In this document: positions 1 through 6,408 of the stretch, in pieces
Layout of the letters: each line of letters begins with the position of its first letter
Numbering within the stretch: position 1 is the first letter of the stretch
Program-made: the position numbers and the translations under genes
Source of the DNA: Flavobacteriales bacterium UBA1959
Lineage (GTDB): Bacteria; Bacteroidota; Bacteroidia; Flavobacteriales_D; Sanyastnellaceae
Direction of reading: 5' to 3'
DNA length: 6,849 nt
NCBI GenBank assembly: GCA_002336085.1
Contig: DDEH01000120.1
Coordinates: 1,684 to 8,532 of the forward strand
The notes under the pieces: model-generated
The model's database searches: none
Seen by the model: the letters and a program-made list of their open reading frames with translations, nothing else
What the model was told of the DNA's origin: nothing

Positions 1-711
1 AAGATCCCGAATCAATCGGATACCCGACAGATCGGAATCCAAATCTGACTTCGGCAAGTCAGAGATGTGAGCCACACATTTTTTCGCTAAATAGCTCCAA
101 AGACTTCGCTCAGCTAATTCCAAATGGTGAACGACCTCTGCCGCACCCAATTGCTCTGATCTGCCGTGCATTTTATCACTAGAAACCGCAGACAAAGCGA
201 TTGAAAAACGTTCCACGGCGGCGGCATGCTTTGCCTGCCAATGCACAACATTTTCCGGTGCTCGAACCATTTCTATATGAGGAATGCCATCCTCCAAGTA
301 ACCTTCACCCTCACAAACGAAGCCGAGATCATTGTAAAATCGAATCAAATACTGCTGAGCAGAAATGCGGATGGGCTGATTGGGCCAATGGCGTTGACAC
401 ACTCGAATGGCACGCTCCATTAATTCCATCCCGAGGCCACTTCCGCGGGATGAAACATCGATTGCCACCCGTCCAATGCTCGGCTCAGAATAGGAAACTC
501 CCGGAGCAACAAGGCGCGCCGTGGCATGAGCTGACTGACCCGGAGTGGCATCATCTGACATAGCGACTAAATGAATGGAAAGCGCATCCTTGTTATCCAA
601 ATCAGGATAGACACAGTCTTGTTCCACGACGAAAACGTCGGACCGCAGACGCAATGCCGCAAACATCGACGACGCATCCCATTCCTTCCATGTAGATTCC
701 GTCCAAATCAC
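1..711 (-). CDS. ElaA-type GNAT acetyltransferase with an in-frame DinB-like C-terminal domain, 3' end beyond the window
   Basis: The minus strand is open from a GTG at 711 to the left edge (237 codons, no stop). Residues 1-150 match the ElaA family of GNAT N-acetyltransferases along their whole length: LRLRSDVFVVEQDCVYPD near residues 18-35, ARLVAPGVSY then PSIGRV near 77-82, the acetyl-CoA loop RGSGLG (RxxGxG, 89-94), and the family-typical end EDGIPHIEMVR at about 140-150. ElaA normally stops here, but this frame continues. Residues about 160-237 resemble a DinB/YfiT-like four-helix bundle, with AAEVVHHLELAER (191-203) matching the H-L-x3-E signature (H196, E201). GTG is chosen because the product then begins M-I-W, like the M-I-E-W of ElaA; no Shine-Dalgarno is visible. 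The substrate is unknown; ElaA-like enzymes are usually annotated only as acyltransferases. The GNAT call is firm. The DinB call is moderate, since only part of that domain is present. The gene is divergent from the ABC-F gene. Confidence 0.85.
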   Translation of the reverse strand, partial: MIWTESTWKEWDASSMFAALRLRSDVFVVEQDCVYPDLDNKDALSIHLVAMSDDATPGQSAHATARLVAPGVSYSEPSIGRVAIDVSSRGSGLGMELMERAIRVCQRHWPNQPIRISAQQYLIRFYNDLGFVCEGEGYLEDGIPHIEMVRAPENVVHWQAKHAAAVERFSIALSAVSSDKMHGRSEQLGAAEVVHHLELAERSLWSYLAKKCVAHISDLPKSDLDSDLSGIRLIRDL

Positions 712-758
712 GAGGCAATTTACAATGAGAATGGCCGTAAAAATGGCCCGGTGCAATG

Positions 759-766
759 TACTTTCG
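759..766 (+). promoter_or_regulatory. Possible -7 box for the ABC-F gene (imperfect)
   Basis: TACTTTCG matches the Bacteroidota -7 consensus TAnnTTTG except for C in place of the last T, and ends five bases before the ATG at 772. No TTTG stands at the expected distance upstream. The 60-bp gap between the divergent starts at 711 and 772 must hold promoters for both genes, but nothing else in it is convincing. If real, the transcript would be leaderless or nearly so. Weak evidence. Confidence 0.25.
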
Positions 767-771
767 CAACC

Positions 772-2682
772 ATGCCCGCAACGAACATTTTATCTGTCGA
801 AAATCTAGGAAAGCGCTACGGCGAGCGTCTTCTATTTGAAGGCATCACCTTCGGCCTTTCGCAAGGACAAAAAACCGCATTGGTCGCACGCAATGGAAGC
901 GGAAAGACTACGCTTTTGCACTGTATTTGCGATCTTGAACCGTTTGATGACGGACGCATTAGTATGGGAGGTGAAGTCCGTTGGTGCATGCTCCAACAAA
1001 ATCCTCCGTACAGCAAAGAAGAGAGCATATTGGACAACCTATACTCTGGCGATTTGGAGGCCGTGAAAGCATTGCACTATTATGCTTTAGCCCTGCAAAA
1101 CCCGGATGATGAATCTGCTGCTCAGCAAGCTTACGATCAAATGGACCGCACGCAAGCGTGGGATTTTGAGGCAAGGGGAAAGGAGATTCTTGGCAAGCTC
1201 AACCTGCATAATTTAAGCCGAACCATGGGTTCGCTCAGTGGCGGGGAACGGCGCCGGGTAGCTTTGGCCAAGGTTTTGATCGAAGAACCCGATTTATTGT
1301 TCCTCGACGAGCCCACCAACCACTTGGACTTGGATATGATTCAATGGCTTGAAAAATACTTGGCTCGTTCCAAGATGACATTGCTCATGATCACCCACGA
1401 CCGTTATTTCCTTGAAAATGTTTGTGACTCCATACTGGAACTCGATGCAGAGTCATTGTTTCGTTACAAAGGAAATTATAGCTATTACCTCGAAAAACGA
1501 GAGGAGAGACAGGAAATTGCCCTCGTCAATCGCGACCGCGCGAGGAGTTCTTTCAAACGAGAACTTTCCTGGATGCGCTCCACTCCCTCTGCGCGAACGG
1601 GAAAATCAAAAGCTCGAATTGACCGATTTTACGAGATAAAGAAACAGGCGCGCATAAGCCTCGAGGAAGATCCACTCAGTATTAAACTCAATCCACATCG
1701 GCTTGGAGGTAAAATTGTGGAATTGCATAAGGTCAGCCAAGGATTTGGGGACCGCACCTTATTCAGTGGACTCACCCACCATTTCAAGCGTTTTGAACGC
1801 ATTGGAATTGTCGGCGCTAACGGGTCAGGAAAATCCTCCCTTTTGGAGTTAATCACACAGCTAGCCGAACCCAAAACAGGAAAAGTCGTAGTTGGCGAAA
1901 CAGTCGTATTTGGCCATTACCATCAGTCCGGCGCGGAATTTCCGGAGGGCATGAAAGTCATTGAAGCGATTTATGAAATCGCAGAATACATGCAACTAAA
2001 GAATGGACAGAAGCTCTCTGCCTCTCAGCTTCTGGAGCGTTTTCTATTTCCAAGAGCCTCACATCACCAGTCCATTAGCTTGCTGAGCGGAGGCGAAAAA
2101 AAACGACTGCACCTGCTACAGGTTCTTATGGCCAATCCCAATTTCCTAATCCTTGACGAGCCTACCAATGACTTGGATATATATAGTTTGCAGGTACTCG
2201 AGGAATTCCTTCTAGATTTCCCCGGTTGTCTTCTAATTGTAAGCCATGACCGCTACTTTATGGATCGACTGGTTGAACACATCTGGGTTTTAGGATCTGA
2301 AGTTGGCGAGCTAGGGAGCATTCAAGATTTCCCGGGCAATTATTCGCAGTACCGCCTTGAAGTCGCAGAACAAGAAGCAAACAGCCGAGCTTCAAAATCG
2401 CAGGCGCAGACCGCAGAAAAGCCCTTGGAGAAGGCAGAAAGTCACACATCACCTAAGAATGATTATTCCAAGCGACTATCATTCAAAGAAAAGTTTGAGC
2501 TGCAGCAATTGGAAAAGGATTTGGAACAATTGGAACAGCAAAAATCCAAATTGACAGCGTCTCTCTATGCTACGCCAGGTCACGAGGAGCTTCAGCGCCT
2601 AGGAGATGAATTAAAAACTGTAACCGAGAATCTAGAGACCGCTGAAAATCGATGGTTAGAACTATCGGAAAGAGAATCCTAA
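772..2682 (+). CDS. ABC-F family ATPase, Uup-type (ribosome-associated)
   Basis: A 636-residue protein with two ABC nucleotide-binding domains and no membrane segment, as in ABC-F proteins, which act on the ribosome rather than in transport. NBD1: Walker A ARNGSGKT (39-46), signature LSGGERRR (155-162), Walker B LLFLDEPTNHLD with D179/E180, and switch THDRYF. The linker has many charged residues (ELSWMRSTPSARTGKSKAR), the short P-site-tRNA-interaction type seen in Uup/YfmR. NBD2: Walker A GANGSGKS (348-355), LSGGEKKR (438-445), Walker B D462/E463, switch H492. Residues about 564-636 form a charged coiled coil like the Uup C-terminal DNA-binding/ribosome domain. ABC-F factors rescue or tune translating ribosomes, and some give antibiotic resistance; nothing here points to resistance. 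The frame is open back to 571, but the ATG at 772 gives the normal family start (MPATNILSVENLGKRYG), and the upstream part overlaps the GNAT gene in antisense. The gene converges on paaE. Confidence 0.93.
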   Translation: MPATNILSVENLGKRYGERLLFEGITFGLSQGQKTALVARNGSGKTTLLHCICDLEPFDDGRISMGGEVRWCMLQQNPPYSKEESILDNLYSGDLEAVKALHYYALALQNPDDESAAQQAYDQMDRTQAWDFEARGKEILGKLNLHNLSRTMGSLSGGERRRVALAKVLIEEPDLLFLDEPTNHLDLDMIQWLEKYLARSKMTLLMITHDRYFLENVCDSILELDAESLFRYKGNYSYYLEKREERQEIALVNRDRARSSFKRELSWMRSTPSARTGKSKARIDRFYEIKKQARISLEEDPLSIKLNPHRLGGKIVELHKVSQGFGDRTLFSGLTHHFKRFERIGIVGANGSGKSSLLELITQLAEPKTGKVVVGETVVFGHYHQSGAEFPEGMKVIEAIYEIAEYMQLKNGQKLSASQLLERFLFPRASHHQSISLLSGGEKKRLHLLQVLMANPNFLILDEPTNDLDIYSLQVLEEFLLDFPGCLLIVSHDRYFMDRLVEHIWVLGSEVGELGSIQDFPGNYSQYRLEVAEQEANSRASKSQAQTAEKPLEKAESHTSPKNDYSKRLSFKEKFELQQLEKDLEQLEQQKSKLTASLYATPGHEELQRLGDELKTVTENLETAENRWLELSERES

Positions 2683-2690
2683 AGGCTTCT

Positions 2691-2723
2691 CCAACAGAAA
2701 ATACTGCCGCGCATTACTGTTGG
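2691..2723. terminator. Inverted repeat between converging genes, possible bidirectional terminator
   Basis: CCAACAG (2691-2697) and CTGTTGG (2717-2723) form a perfect 7-bp inverted repeat with a 19-base loop. It begins 9 bases after the ABC-F stop, and its right arm lies in the last codons of paaE, next to the TAA (2714-2716 on the minus strand). Neither side is followed by a run of T, so it is not a classical intrinsic terminator. The position between converging genes is the main argument. Confidence 0.35.
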
Positions 2724-3799
2724 TCAAAATCCACCTCAAAAGGACCTGCTCCTTTCAATTTGGCTTGGCATGTCAGAACAAAACCCGCTTCTGTTTCCGA
2801 CGCCTCTAGGGCATAATTGACATCCATCTCAACCTCGCCCTTCGTCATTTTCGCCCGGCATGTGCAGCACACTCCGCCAAGGCAACTATACGGAGCGTCA
2901 AGCCCCGCATCCAACGCAGCATCAATGATTGACTTGCTCTCGAGTACCTGAAGAACCGTGGTCAATCCATCCATAATGATGGACAATTCATTTCCGTCTG
3001 CAGTTGTGGTCACAGGCTCTGAATCCGCTGCAATTTCGGCCTCAGCCTTTGGAGCATTTGTTGTGAATAACTCAAAATTTACTTGTTCTGAAGCCATTCC
3101 TGCTTTTTCCAATGCCGCTTTGCATCCCCAGATCATTTCCTCGGGTCCACACAAGTATGCCGCATGGAATTCTTGAATATTAACCCACTGGCTGCCCAAA
3201 ATAGTCGCACACTTTTCTTCGTCTAGACGACCGTTGAACAATTCAATGTCCTGCGGCTCACGGGTCATGATATTGAACATTCGAAATCGATTCAAATACT
3301 GATCTTTTATCTCCTGCAGCTTTTCACGGAAAATGATGGACTGCGTCTCTCGATTGACGTAAAAAAGCGTAAACTCACTGTTGGGCTCTTGACTCAATAC
3401 CTCCTGGATTTGACTCAAAATTGGCGTTATTCCAGATCCTGCAGCAAATGCTAAAAATTTCCTTTGAGCACCAGGATCAATGTCCAAGATGAATTTGCCA
3501 TTGGGGACCATGGACTCCAAAACACTGCCTTCCTGAAGCGCAGAGTTCGCCCACGTGCTGAATTTCCCCTGCTCAACACGCTTTACGGCTACGCGCAATT
3601 CCCCGTCACTCGGAGCGCTGCAAATTGAGTAACTACGGCGAACTTCTTCTCCCTCGATATTCGCCTTCAGCGTCAAGTACTGTCCCGGTTTGAATTGAAA
3701 AAATTCAACATCAACGCTCTCCGGCTCAAAAGCAATAGAAACGCAGTCTGGAGTTTCTCTTCGAATGTCTTTGACCCGCAATGGATGGAATTGATTCAT
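2714..3799 (-). CDS. paaE: Phenylacetyl-CoA 1,2-epoxidase reductase subunit PaaE
   Basis: A 361-residue cytosolic reductase that carries electrons from NAD(P)H through FAD and a 2Fe-2S cluster to the di-iron centre of PaaA. Domains in order: FAD-binding beta-barrel with RSYS (55-58) and PGQYLTL upstream; NAD(P)-binding domain with GSGITP (121-126) and CGPEEM (217-222); an Ala/Glu/Thr-rich linker at about 250-270; and a C-terminal plant-type ferredoxin domain with Cys306, Cys311, Cys314 and Cys344 in the C-x4-C-x2-C...C pattern. The order and length are those of PaaE (E. coli PaaE is about 356 residues), and the start MNQFHPLRVKDIRRET aligns with the usual N-terminus. The gene is divergent from paaABCD, not fifth in the operon as in E. 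coli. A -7 box ends four bases before the ATG. Related reductases (e.g. of benzoyl-CoA oxygenase) share the fold, but the paa neighbours make PaaE clear. Confidence 0.95.
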   Translation of the reverse strand: MNQFHPLRVKDIRRETPDCVSIAFEPESVDVEFFQFKPGQYLTLKANIEGEEVRRSYSICSAPSDGELRVAVKRVEQGKFSTWANSALQEGSVLESMVPNGKFILDIDPGAQRKFLAFAAGSGITPILSQIQEVLSQEPNSEFTLFYVNRETQSIIFREKLQEIKDQYLNRFRMFNIMTREPQDIELFNGRLDEEKCATILGSQWVNIQEFHAAYLCGPEEMIWGCKAALEKAGMASEQVNFELFTTNAPKAEAEIAADSEPVTTTADGNELSIIMDGLTTVLQVLESKSIIDAALDAGLDAPYSCLGGVCCTCRAKMTKGEVEMDVNYALEASETEAGFVLTCQAKLKGAGPFEVDFDQQ

Positions 3800-3803
3800 A
3801 GCA

Positions 3804-3811
3804 CAAAAATA
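3804..3811 (-). promoter_or_regulatory. -7 box of the paaE promoter
   Basis: On the minus strand, 3811 to 3804 reads TATTTTTG, a perfect match to the Bacteroidota primary-sigma -7 consensus TAnnTTTG. Only four bases separate it from the paaE ATG at 3799, so transcription should begin at or next to the start codon. No good TTTG is visible at the -33 position; AATG at 3835-3832 is the nearest with a 20-base spacer. The call rests on the -7 match and position alone. Confidence 0.5.
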
Positions 3812-3845
3812 GTTGAGTTATCGAGTTAAACCATTGGGAGCCTCG

Positions 3846-3871
3846 ATTGTTATATTTGTAACAATATTGTT
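3846..3871. promoter_or_regulatory. Candidate operator: three ATTGTT/AACAAT half-sites over the paaA promoter
   Basis: ATTGTTA (3846-3852) and TAACAAT (3859-3865) are 7-bp inverted arms separated by 6 bases, and ATTGTT (3866-3871) follows at once. The second and third half-sites make a perfect 12-bp palindrome, AACAATATTGTT (3860-3871). The first pair encloses the paaA -7 box, and the second covers the expected start of transcription. A repressor bound here would block paaA, and perhaps paaE, whose start is about 47 bases away. In other bacteria paa genes are controlled by PaaX (GntR-like) or PaaR (TetR) responding to phenylacetyl-CoA. Which family would bind here is unknown; no regulator gene is in the window. 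Confidence 0.45.
3851..3858 (+). promoter_or_regulatory. -7 box of the paaABCD promoter
   Basis: TATATTTG is a perfect TAnnTTTG, 17 bases before the paaA ATG at 3876, which predicts a short leader of roughly ten bases. The nearest TTG upstream (3834-3836) leaves a 14-base spacer, short for a Bacteroidota -33 box, so the promoter may need an activator or be intrinsically weak. Confidence 0.55.
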
Positions 3872-3875
3872 CGCA

Positions 3876-4832
3876 ATGACACAAGCAATGGACCTCAACA
3901 CACGCTTCGAAGCGTATATCGCTGCCGATCAAAAAATTGAGGCAAAAGACTGGATGCCAGATGCTTACCGCAAAACGTTGATTCGGCAAATCAGCCAACA
4001 CGCTCACAGCGAAATCGTCGGCATGCTACCTGAAGGCAATTGGATATCCCGCGCTCCCAGCCTGAAGAGAAAAGCGATTTTATTGGCCAAGGTGCAAGAT
4101 GAAGCTGGCCACGGCTTGTATTTGTACTCTGCAGCCGAGACTCTTGGAGCCAATCGAGACGACTTGCTCGAGGCGCTAAATGAAGGAAGAGCCAAGTACT
4201 CGAGCATCTTCAATTATCCGACCCTCACATGGGCAGACATGGGAGCTGTGGGCTGGTTAGTCGACGGAGCAGCGATAATGAATCAAGTACCTCTTTGCAA
4301 GTGCAGTTATGGACCCTACGCGCGAGCAATGGTTCGAGTGTGCAAAGAAGAAAGCTTTCACCAGAGGCAAGGCTTCGAAATCATGATCAACCTCACTGAA
4401 GGCACCGACGAGCAGAAAGAAATGGCACAAGACGCCCTGAATCGTTGGTGGTGGCCCTCGCTCATGATGTTTGGCCCAAGTGACGGAGAATCAACACACA
4501 GCGCGCGTTCGATGAAGTGGAAAATCAAACGATTTAGCAACGATGAATTGCGACAGCGATTTGTGGACATGACTGTACCGCAAGCCGAGCTTCTCGGTTT
4601 GACCATCCCCGACCCTGACCTCATCTGGAATGAAGAGACCGGACACTACGCTTTCGGCGCCATTGATTGGTCCGAACTTGAGAACGTTATTGCCGGCAAT
4701 GGCCCCTGCAACAAAGAGCGTCTAAAAGCCCGGAAGGATGCTCATGAAAATGGATCTTGGGTTCGGGAAGCAGCGGCTGCTTACGCAGAAAAAGAAGCGA
4801 AACGCAAATCGAATCAACGGGACGCCGCATGA
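3876..4832 (+). CDS. paaA: Phenylacetyl-CoA 1,2-epoxidase catalytic subunit PaaA
   Basis: A 318-residue di-iron oxygenase subunit, close in length to E. coli PaaA (309). With PaaB, PaaC and PaaE it uses O2 and reducing power to epoxidise the aromatic ring of phenylacetyl-CoA, the committing step of the aerobic hybrid pathway. The di-iron ligands of the ferritin-like fold are all present: Glu46 (HSEIVG), Glu76 and His79 (DEAGH), Asp130 (LVDGAA), Glu159 and His162 (EESFH). Long blocks are nearly identical to the known family, such as WMPDAYRKTLIRQI (26-39) and KYSSIFNYPTLTWAD (107-121). The start at 3876 (MTQAMDLNTRFEAY) fits the family and lies after the promoter; ATG 3888 is an alternative, while the upstream in-frame ATG at 3813 would place the promoter inside the gene. 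First gene of paaABCD; its TGA overlaps the paaB ATG (ATGA). Confidence 0.97.
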   Translation: MTQAMDLNTRFEAYIAADQKIEAKDWMPDAYRKTLIRQISQHAHSEIVGMLPEGNWISRAPSLKRKAILLAKVQDEAGHGLYLYSAAETLGANRDDLLEALNEGRAKYSSIFNYPTLTWADMGAVGWLVDGAAIMNQVPLCKCSYGPYARAMVRVCKEESFHQRQGFEIMINLTEGTDEQKEMAQDALNRWWWPSLMMFGPSDGESTHSARSMKWKIKRFSNDELRQRFVDMTVPQAELLGLTIPDPDLIWNEETGHYAFGAIDWSELENVIAGNGPCNKERLKARKDAHENGSWVREAAAAYAEKEAKRKSNQRDAA

Positions 4833-5122
4833 GCCGTAAACAAGGAGATTGGCCGCTTTGGGAAATTTTCATTCGCAGCCGTCAAGGACTTAGCCACAAG
4901 CACGTCGGAAGCCTACATGCTACTGATGCTGAGATGGCTTTGCAAAATGCCCGTGACGTATACACACGACGGCAAGAGGGATTAAGCATCTGGGTGGTGC
5001 CAGCAGATGCAATTACCGCCTCATCTCCTGCAGAAAAAGATGTAATGTTCGATCCTGCGAATGACAAGGTCTACAGACATCCAACATTCTACAAGTTGCC
5101 GGACGAAATAAAAAATATGTGA
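4829..5122 (+). CDS. paaB: Phenylacetyl-CoA 1,2-epoxidase subunit PaaB
   Basis: A 97-residue soluble protein, close to E. coli PaaB (95). It contains the family core WPLWEIFIRSRQGLSHKHVG (8-27), followed by HATDAEMALQNARDVYTRR and SIWVVPADAI, then a C-terminal region ending YRHPTFYKLPDEIKNM. PaaB has no catalytic residues; in the E. coli complex it joins PaaAC heterodimers and is needed for full activity. The ATG at 4829 overlaps the paaA stop by four bases (ATGA), which suggests translational coupling. The frame is open further upstream inside paaA, but the family N-terminus begins at this ATG. Confidence 0.96.
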   Translation: MSRKQGDWPLWEIFIRSRQGLSHKHVGSLHATDAEMALQNARDVYTRRQEGLSIWVVPADAITASSPAEKDVMFDPANDKVYRHPTFYKLPDEIKNM

Positions 5123-5126
5123 AGCC

Positions 5127-5882
5127 ATGACGAGCAGCAAAGCTTCTTGGCTATTCTGGCTTGCAGATGACGCCTTAGTGTTGAGTCAACGTTTGTCAGA
5201 ATGGTGCGGTCACGGACCTGTATTGGAGGAGGACATAGCACTGTCCAACATTGCCCTGGATTTGATTGGACAAGCACGTGCATTGCTTAGTTTAGCTGGT
5301 GAGCGCGAAGGCAAAGGCCGAGACGAAAATCAACTTGCGTATTTTCGCACAGACAGAGAATACTGCAACCTGTTGCTTTTGGAATTGCCCAATGGTGATT
5401 TTGGTGACACCATGGCTCGCCAATTTTTTTTCGATCAATTTTCCCTGCTACGCTATGAGGCGCTGGCGGCACAGACAGAAGACAAGGAACTTGCCGCGAT
5501 AGCTGCAAAAGCTGTAAAAGAAGTACGTTATCACTCCGCTCATTCTTCCAAATGGATTGTCCGACTTGGCGATGGTACTCCGGAAAGTAAGGAACGCATT
5601 CAAGCCAGCATCAATCGGCTCTGGGATTACACAGGAGAGCTTTTCATGGACTACGGAATGAATGAATCCCCGGAATCCGAAAGCGTCATGCCCGCTCTTG
5701 CATCACTTGTCGAGCCATGGAACAAAGCTGTGGGTGCAATTATCGCTCAAGCCACTTTGGAATTACCGAAAACAAGTTGGGCGCAAAATGGTGGACGTAT
5801 CGGAAAACACACCGAACACCTGAGCTACATGTTGGCGGAAATGCAAGTATTGCCTCGCACCTACCCCGATGCCAAATGGTGA
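5127..5882 (+). CDS. paaC: Phenylacetyl-CoA 1,2-epoxidase structural subunit PaaC
   Basis: A 251-residue ferritin-like subunit (E. coli PaaC is about 248) that pairs with PaaA and stabilises it; in the E. coli complex PaaC lacks a working di-iron site. Recognisable blocks are LVLSQRLSEWCGHGPVLEED (17-36), NIALDLIGQARALLS (41-55), LLLLELPNGDFGDTMARQFF (82-101), KAVKEVRYH (128-136) and the C-terminal GKHTEHLSYMLAEMQ (226-240), all in the order expected for PaaC. It starts four bases after the paaB stop, and its last codons overlap the paaD start, so the four genes probably share one mRNA. An eight-T run at 5424-5431 encodes part of Phe100-Phe102 and does not break the frame. Confidence 0.96.
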   Translation: MTSSKASWLFWLADDALVLSQRLSEWCGHGPVLEEDIALSNIALDLIGQARALLSLAGEREGKGRDENQLAYFRTDREYCNLLLLELPNGDFGDTMARQFFFDQFSLLRYEALAAQTEDKELAAIAAKAVKEVRYHSAHSSKWIVRLGDGTPESKERIQASINRLWDYTGELFMDYGMNESPESESVMPALASLVEPWNKAVGAIIAQATLELPKTSWAQNGGRIGKHTEHLSYMLAEMQVLPRTYPDAKW

Positions 5883-6364
5883 AAAATCTTCTTGAACGAA
5901 TTGAAAGTCGTTTGCACCGTGTAATGGATCCGGAGCTGCCATTTTTGACAGTCATGGAACTTGGTATGATTCGAGGCATTGCTCTGGTAAACAACACTGC
6001 AGTGATTCAATTGACTCCGACATACACGGGCTGTCCGGCCACTGATGCCATCAAGGAAGACCTTCAAAATGCTGCGGAAGAAATCCACCCCAATGTTCAA
6101 ATCGAACTGGTCATGACGCCCGCTTGGACCACAGATTGGATAAGCGATGAGACCAGGAGCAAAATGGCTCAAAACGGCGTAGCTCCCCCTGAAGGACAGA
6201 GCGCTGACAAAGCATTCTTACTGGGCGACGAACGAATAGTTCCATGCCCTAGGTGCAAAACAAATAAGACAAAACTTGTTTCGCCATTTGGCTCGACGGC
6301 ATGCAAGGCGCACTTTACGTGCCTAGAATGTCTGGAGCCATTTGACCACTTCAAGTGCATTTGA
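5876..6364 (+). CDS. paaD: PaaD, DUF59/MIP18-family factor for the phenylacetyl-CoA epoxidase
   Basis: A 162-residue protein with two parts. Residues 1-85 are a DUF59 (MIP18/SufT-like) domain with MDPELPFLTVMELGMIR (17-33) and TYTGCPATD (49-57) holding the conserved Cys53, then PAWTTDWI. Residues about 120-162 form a Cys-rich, metal-binding C-terminus: CPRC (124-127), Cys143 in GSTACKA, CLEC (149-152) and a final Cys161. PaaD is not part of the purified epoxidase but is needed in vivo, probably for building or protecting a metal centre; its exact role is unsettled. The ATG at 5876 overlaps paaC by seven bases; a GTG at 5879 giving a four-base GTGA overlap is equally possible. Length and the ending FDHFKCI match the family (E. 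coli PaaD about 165 residues), so the protein is complete. Confidence 0.95.
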   Translation: MVKNLLERIESRLHRVMDPELPFLTVMELGMIRGIALVNNTAVIQLTPTYTGCPATDAIKEDLQNAAEEIHPNVQIELVMTPAWTTDWISDETRSKMAQNGVAPPEGQSADKAFLLGDERIVPCPRCKTNKTKLVSPFGSTACKAHFTCLECLEPFDHFKCI

Positions 6365-6390
6365 AACCTCAAGACCAAAAGGCACGTAGT

Positions 6391-6408
6391 AAGCTTTATG
6401 CAAGCTTT
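6391..6408 (+). repeat. AAGCTTT direct repeat flanking a start codon
   Basis: AAGCTTT occurs at 6391-6397 and again at 6402-6408, separated by ATGC, whose ATG (6398) is the proposed start of the next gene. Because AAGCTT is self-complementary, the mRNA could also fold into a 6-bp, mostly A/U stem with the start codon in its loop. The stem is weak and may be chance. Confidence 0.3.

Noticed and set aside
201..563. Plus-strand open frames (120 and 65 codons) in the left region
   Set aside because: They lie opposite a clearly conserved GNAT coding frame, and their translations look non-protein-like (rich in His, Pro and Arg with no recognisable motif).
571..771. N-terminal extension of the ABC-F gene back to the ATG at 571
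   Set aside because: The 67 extra residues have no ABC-F character, lie antisense to the conserved ElaA-like domain, and would leave no room for the divergent promoters. The ATG at 772 gives the family-typical N-terminus.
2096..2103. Eight-A run in the second ABC-F signature region
   Set aside because: It encodes the normal Glu-Lys-Lys of the signature motif, and the frame continues correctly, so it is not evidence of programmed slippage.
3813..3875. Longer PaaA starting at ATG 3813, whose hydrophobic stretch looks like a signal peptide
   Set aside because: PaaA is cytosolic. The stretch comes from translating the promoter and repeat region, and the family N-terminus fits the ATG at 3876.
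5424..5431. Eight-T run in paaC as a frameshift or slippage site
   Set aside because: The frame is intact and PaaC reads at full length on both sides; no alternative product is suggested by the other frames.
5717..5875. Upstream extension of paaD inside paaC
   Set aside because: It overlaps the conserved PaaC C-terminus, and PaaD similarity begins at 5876.
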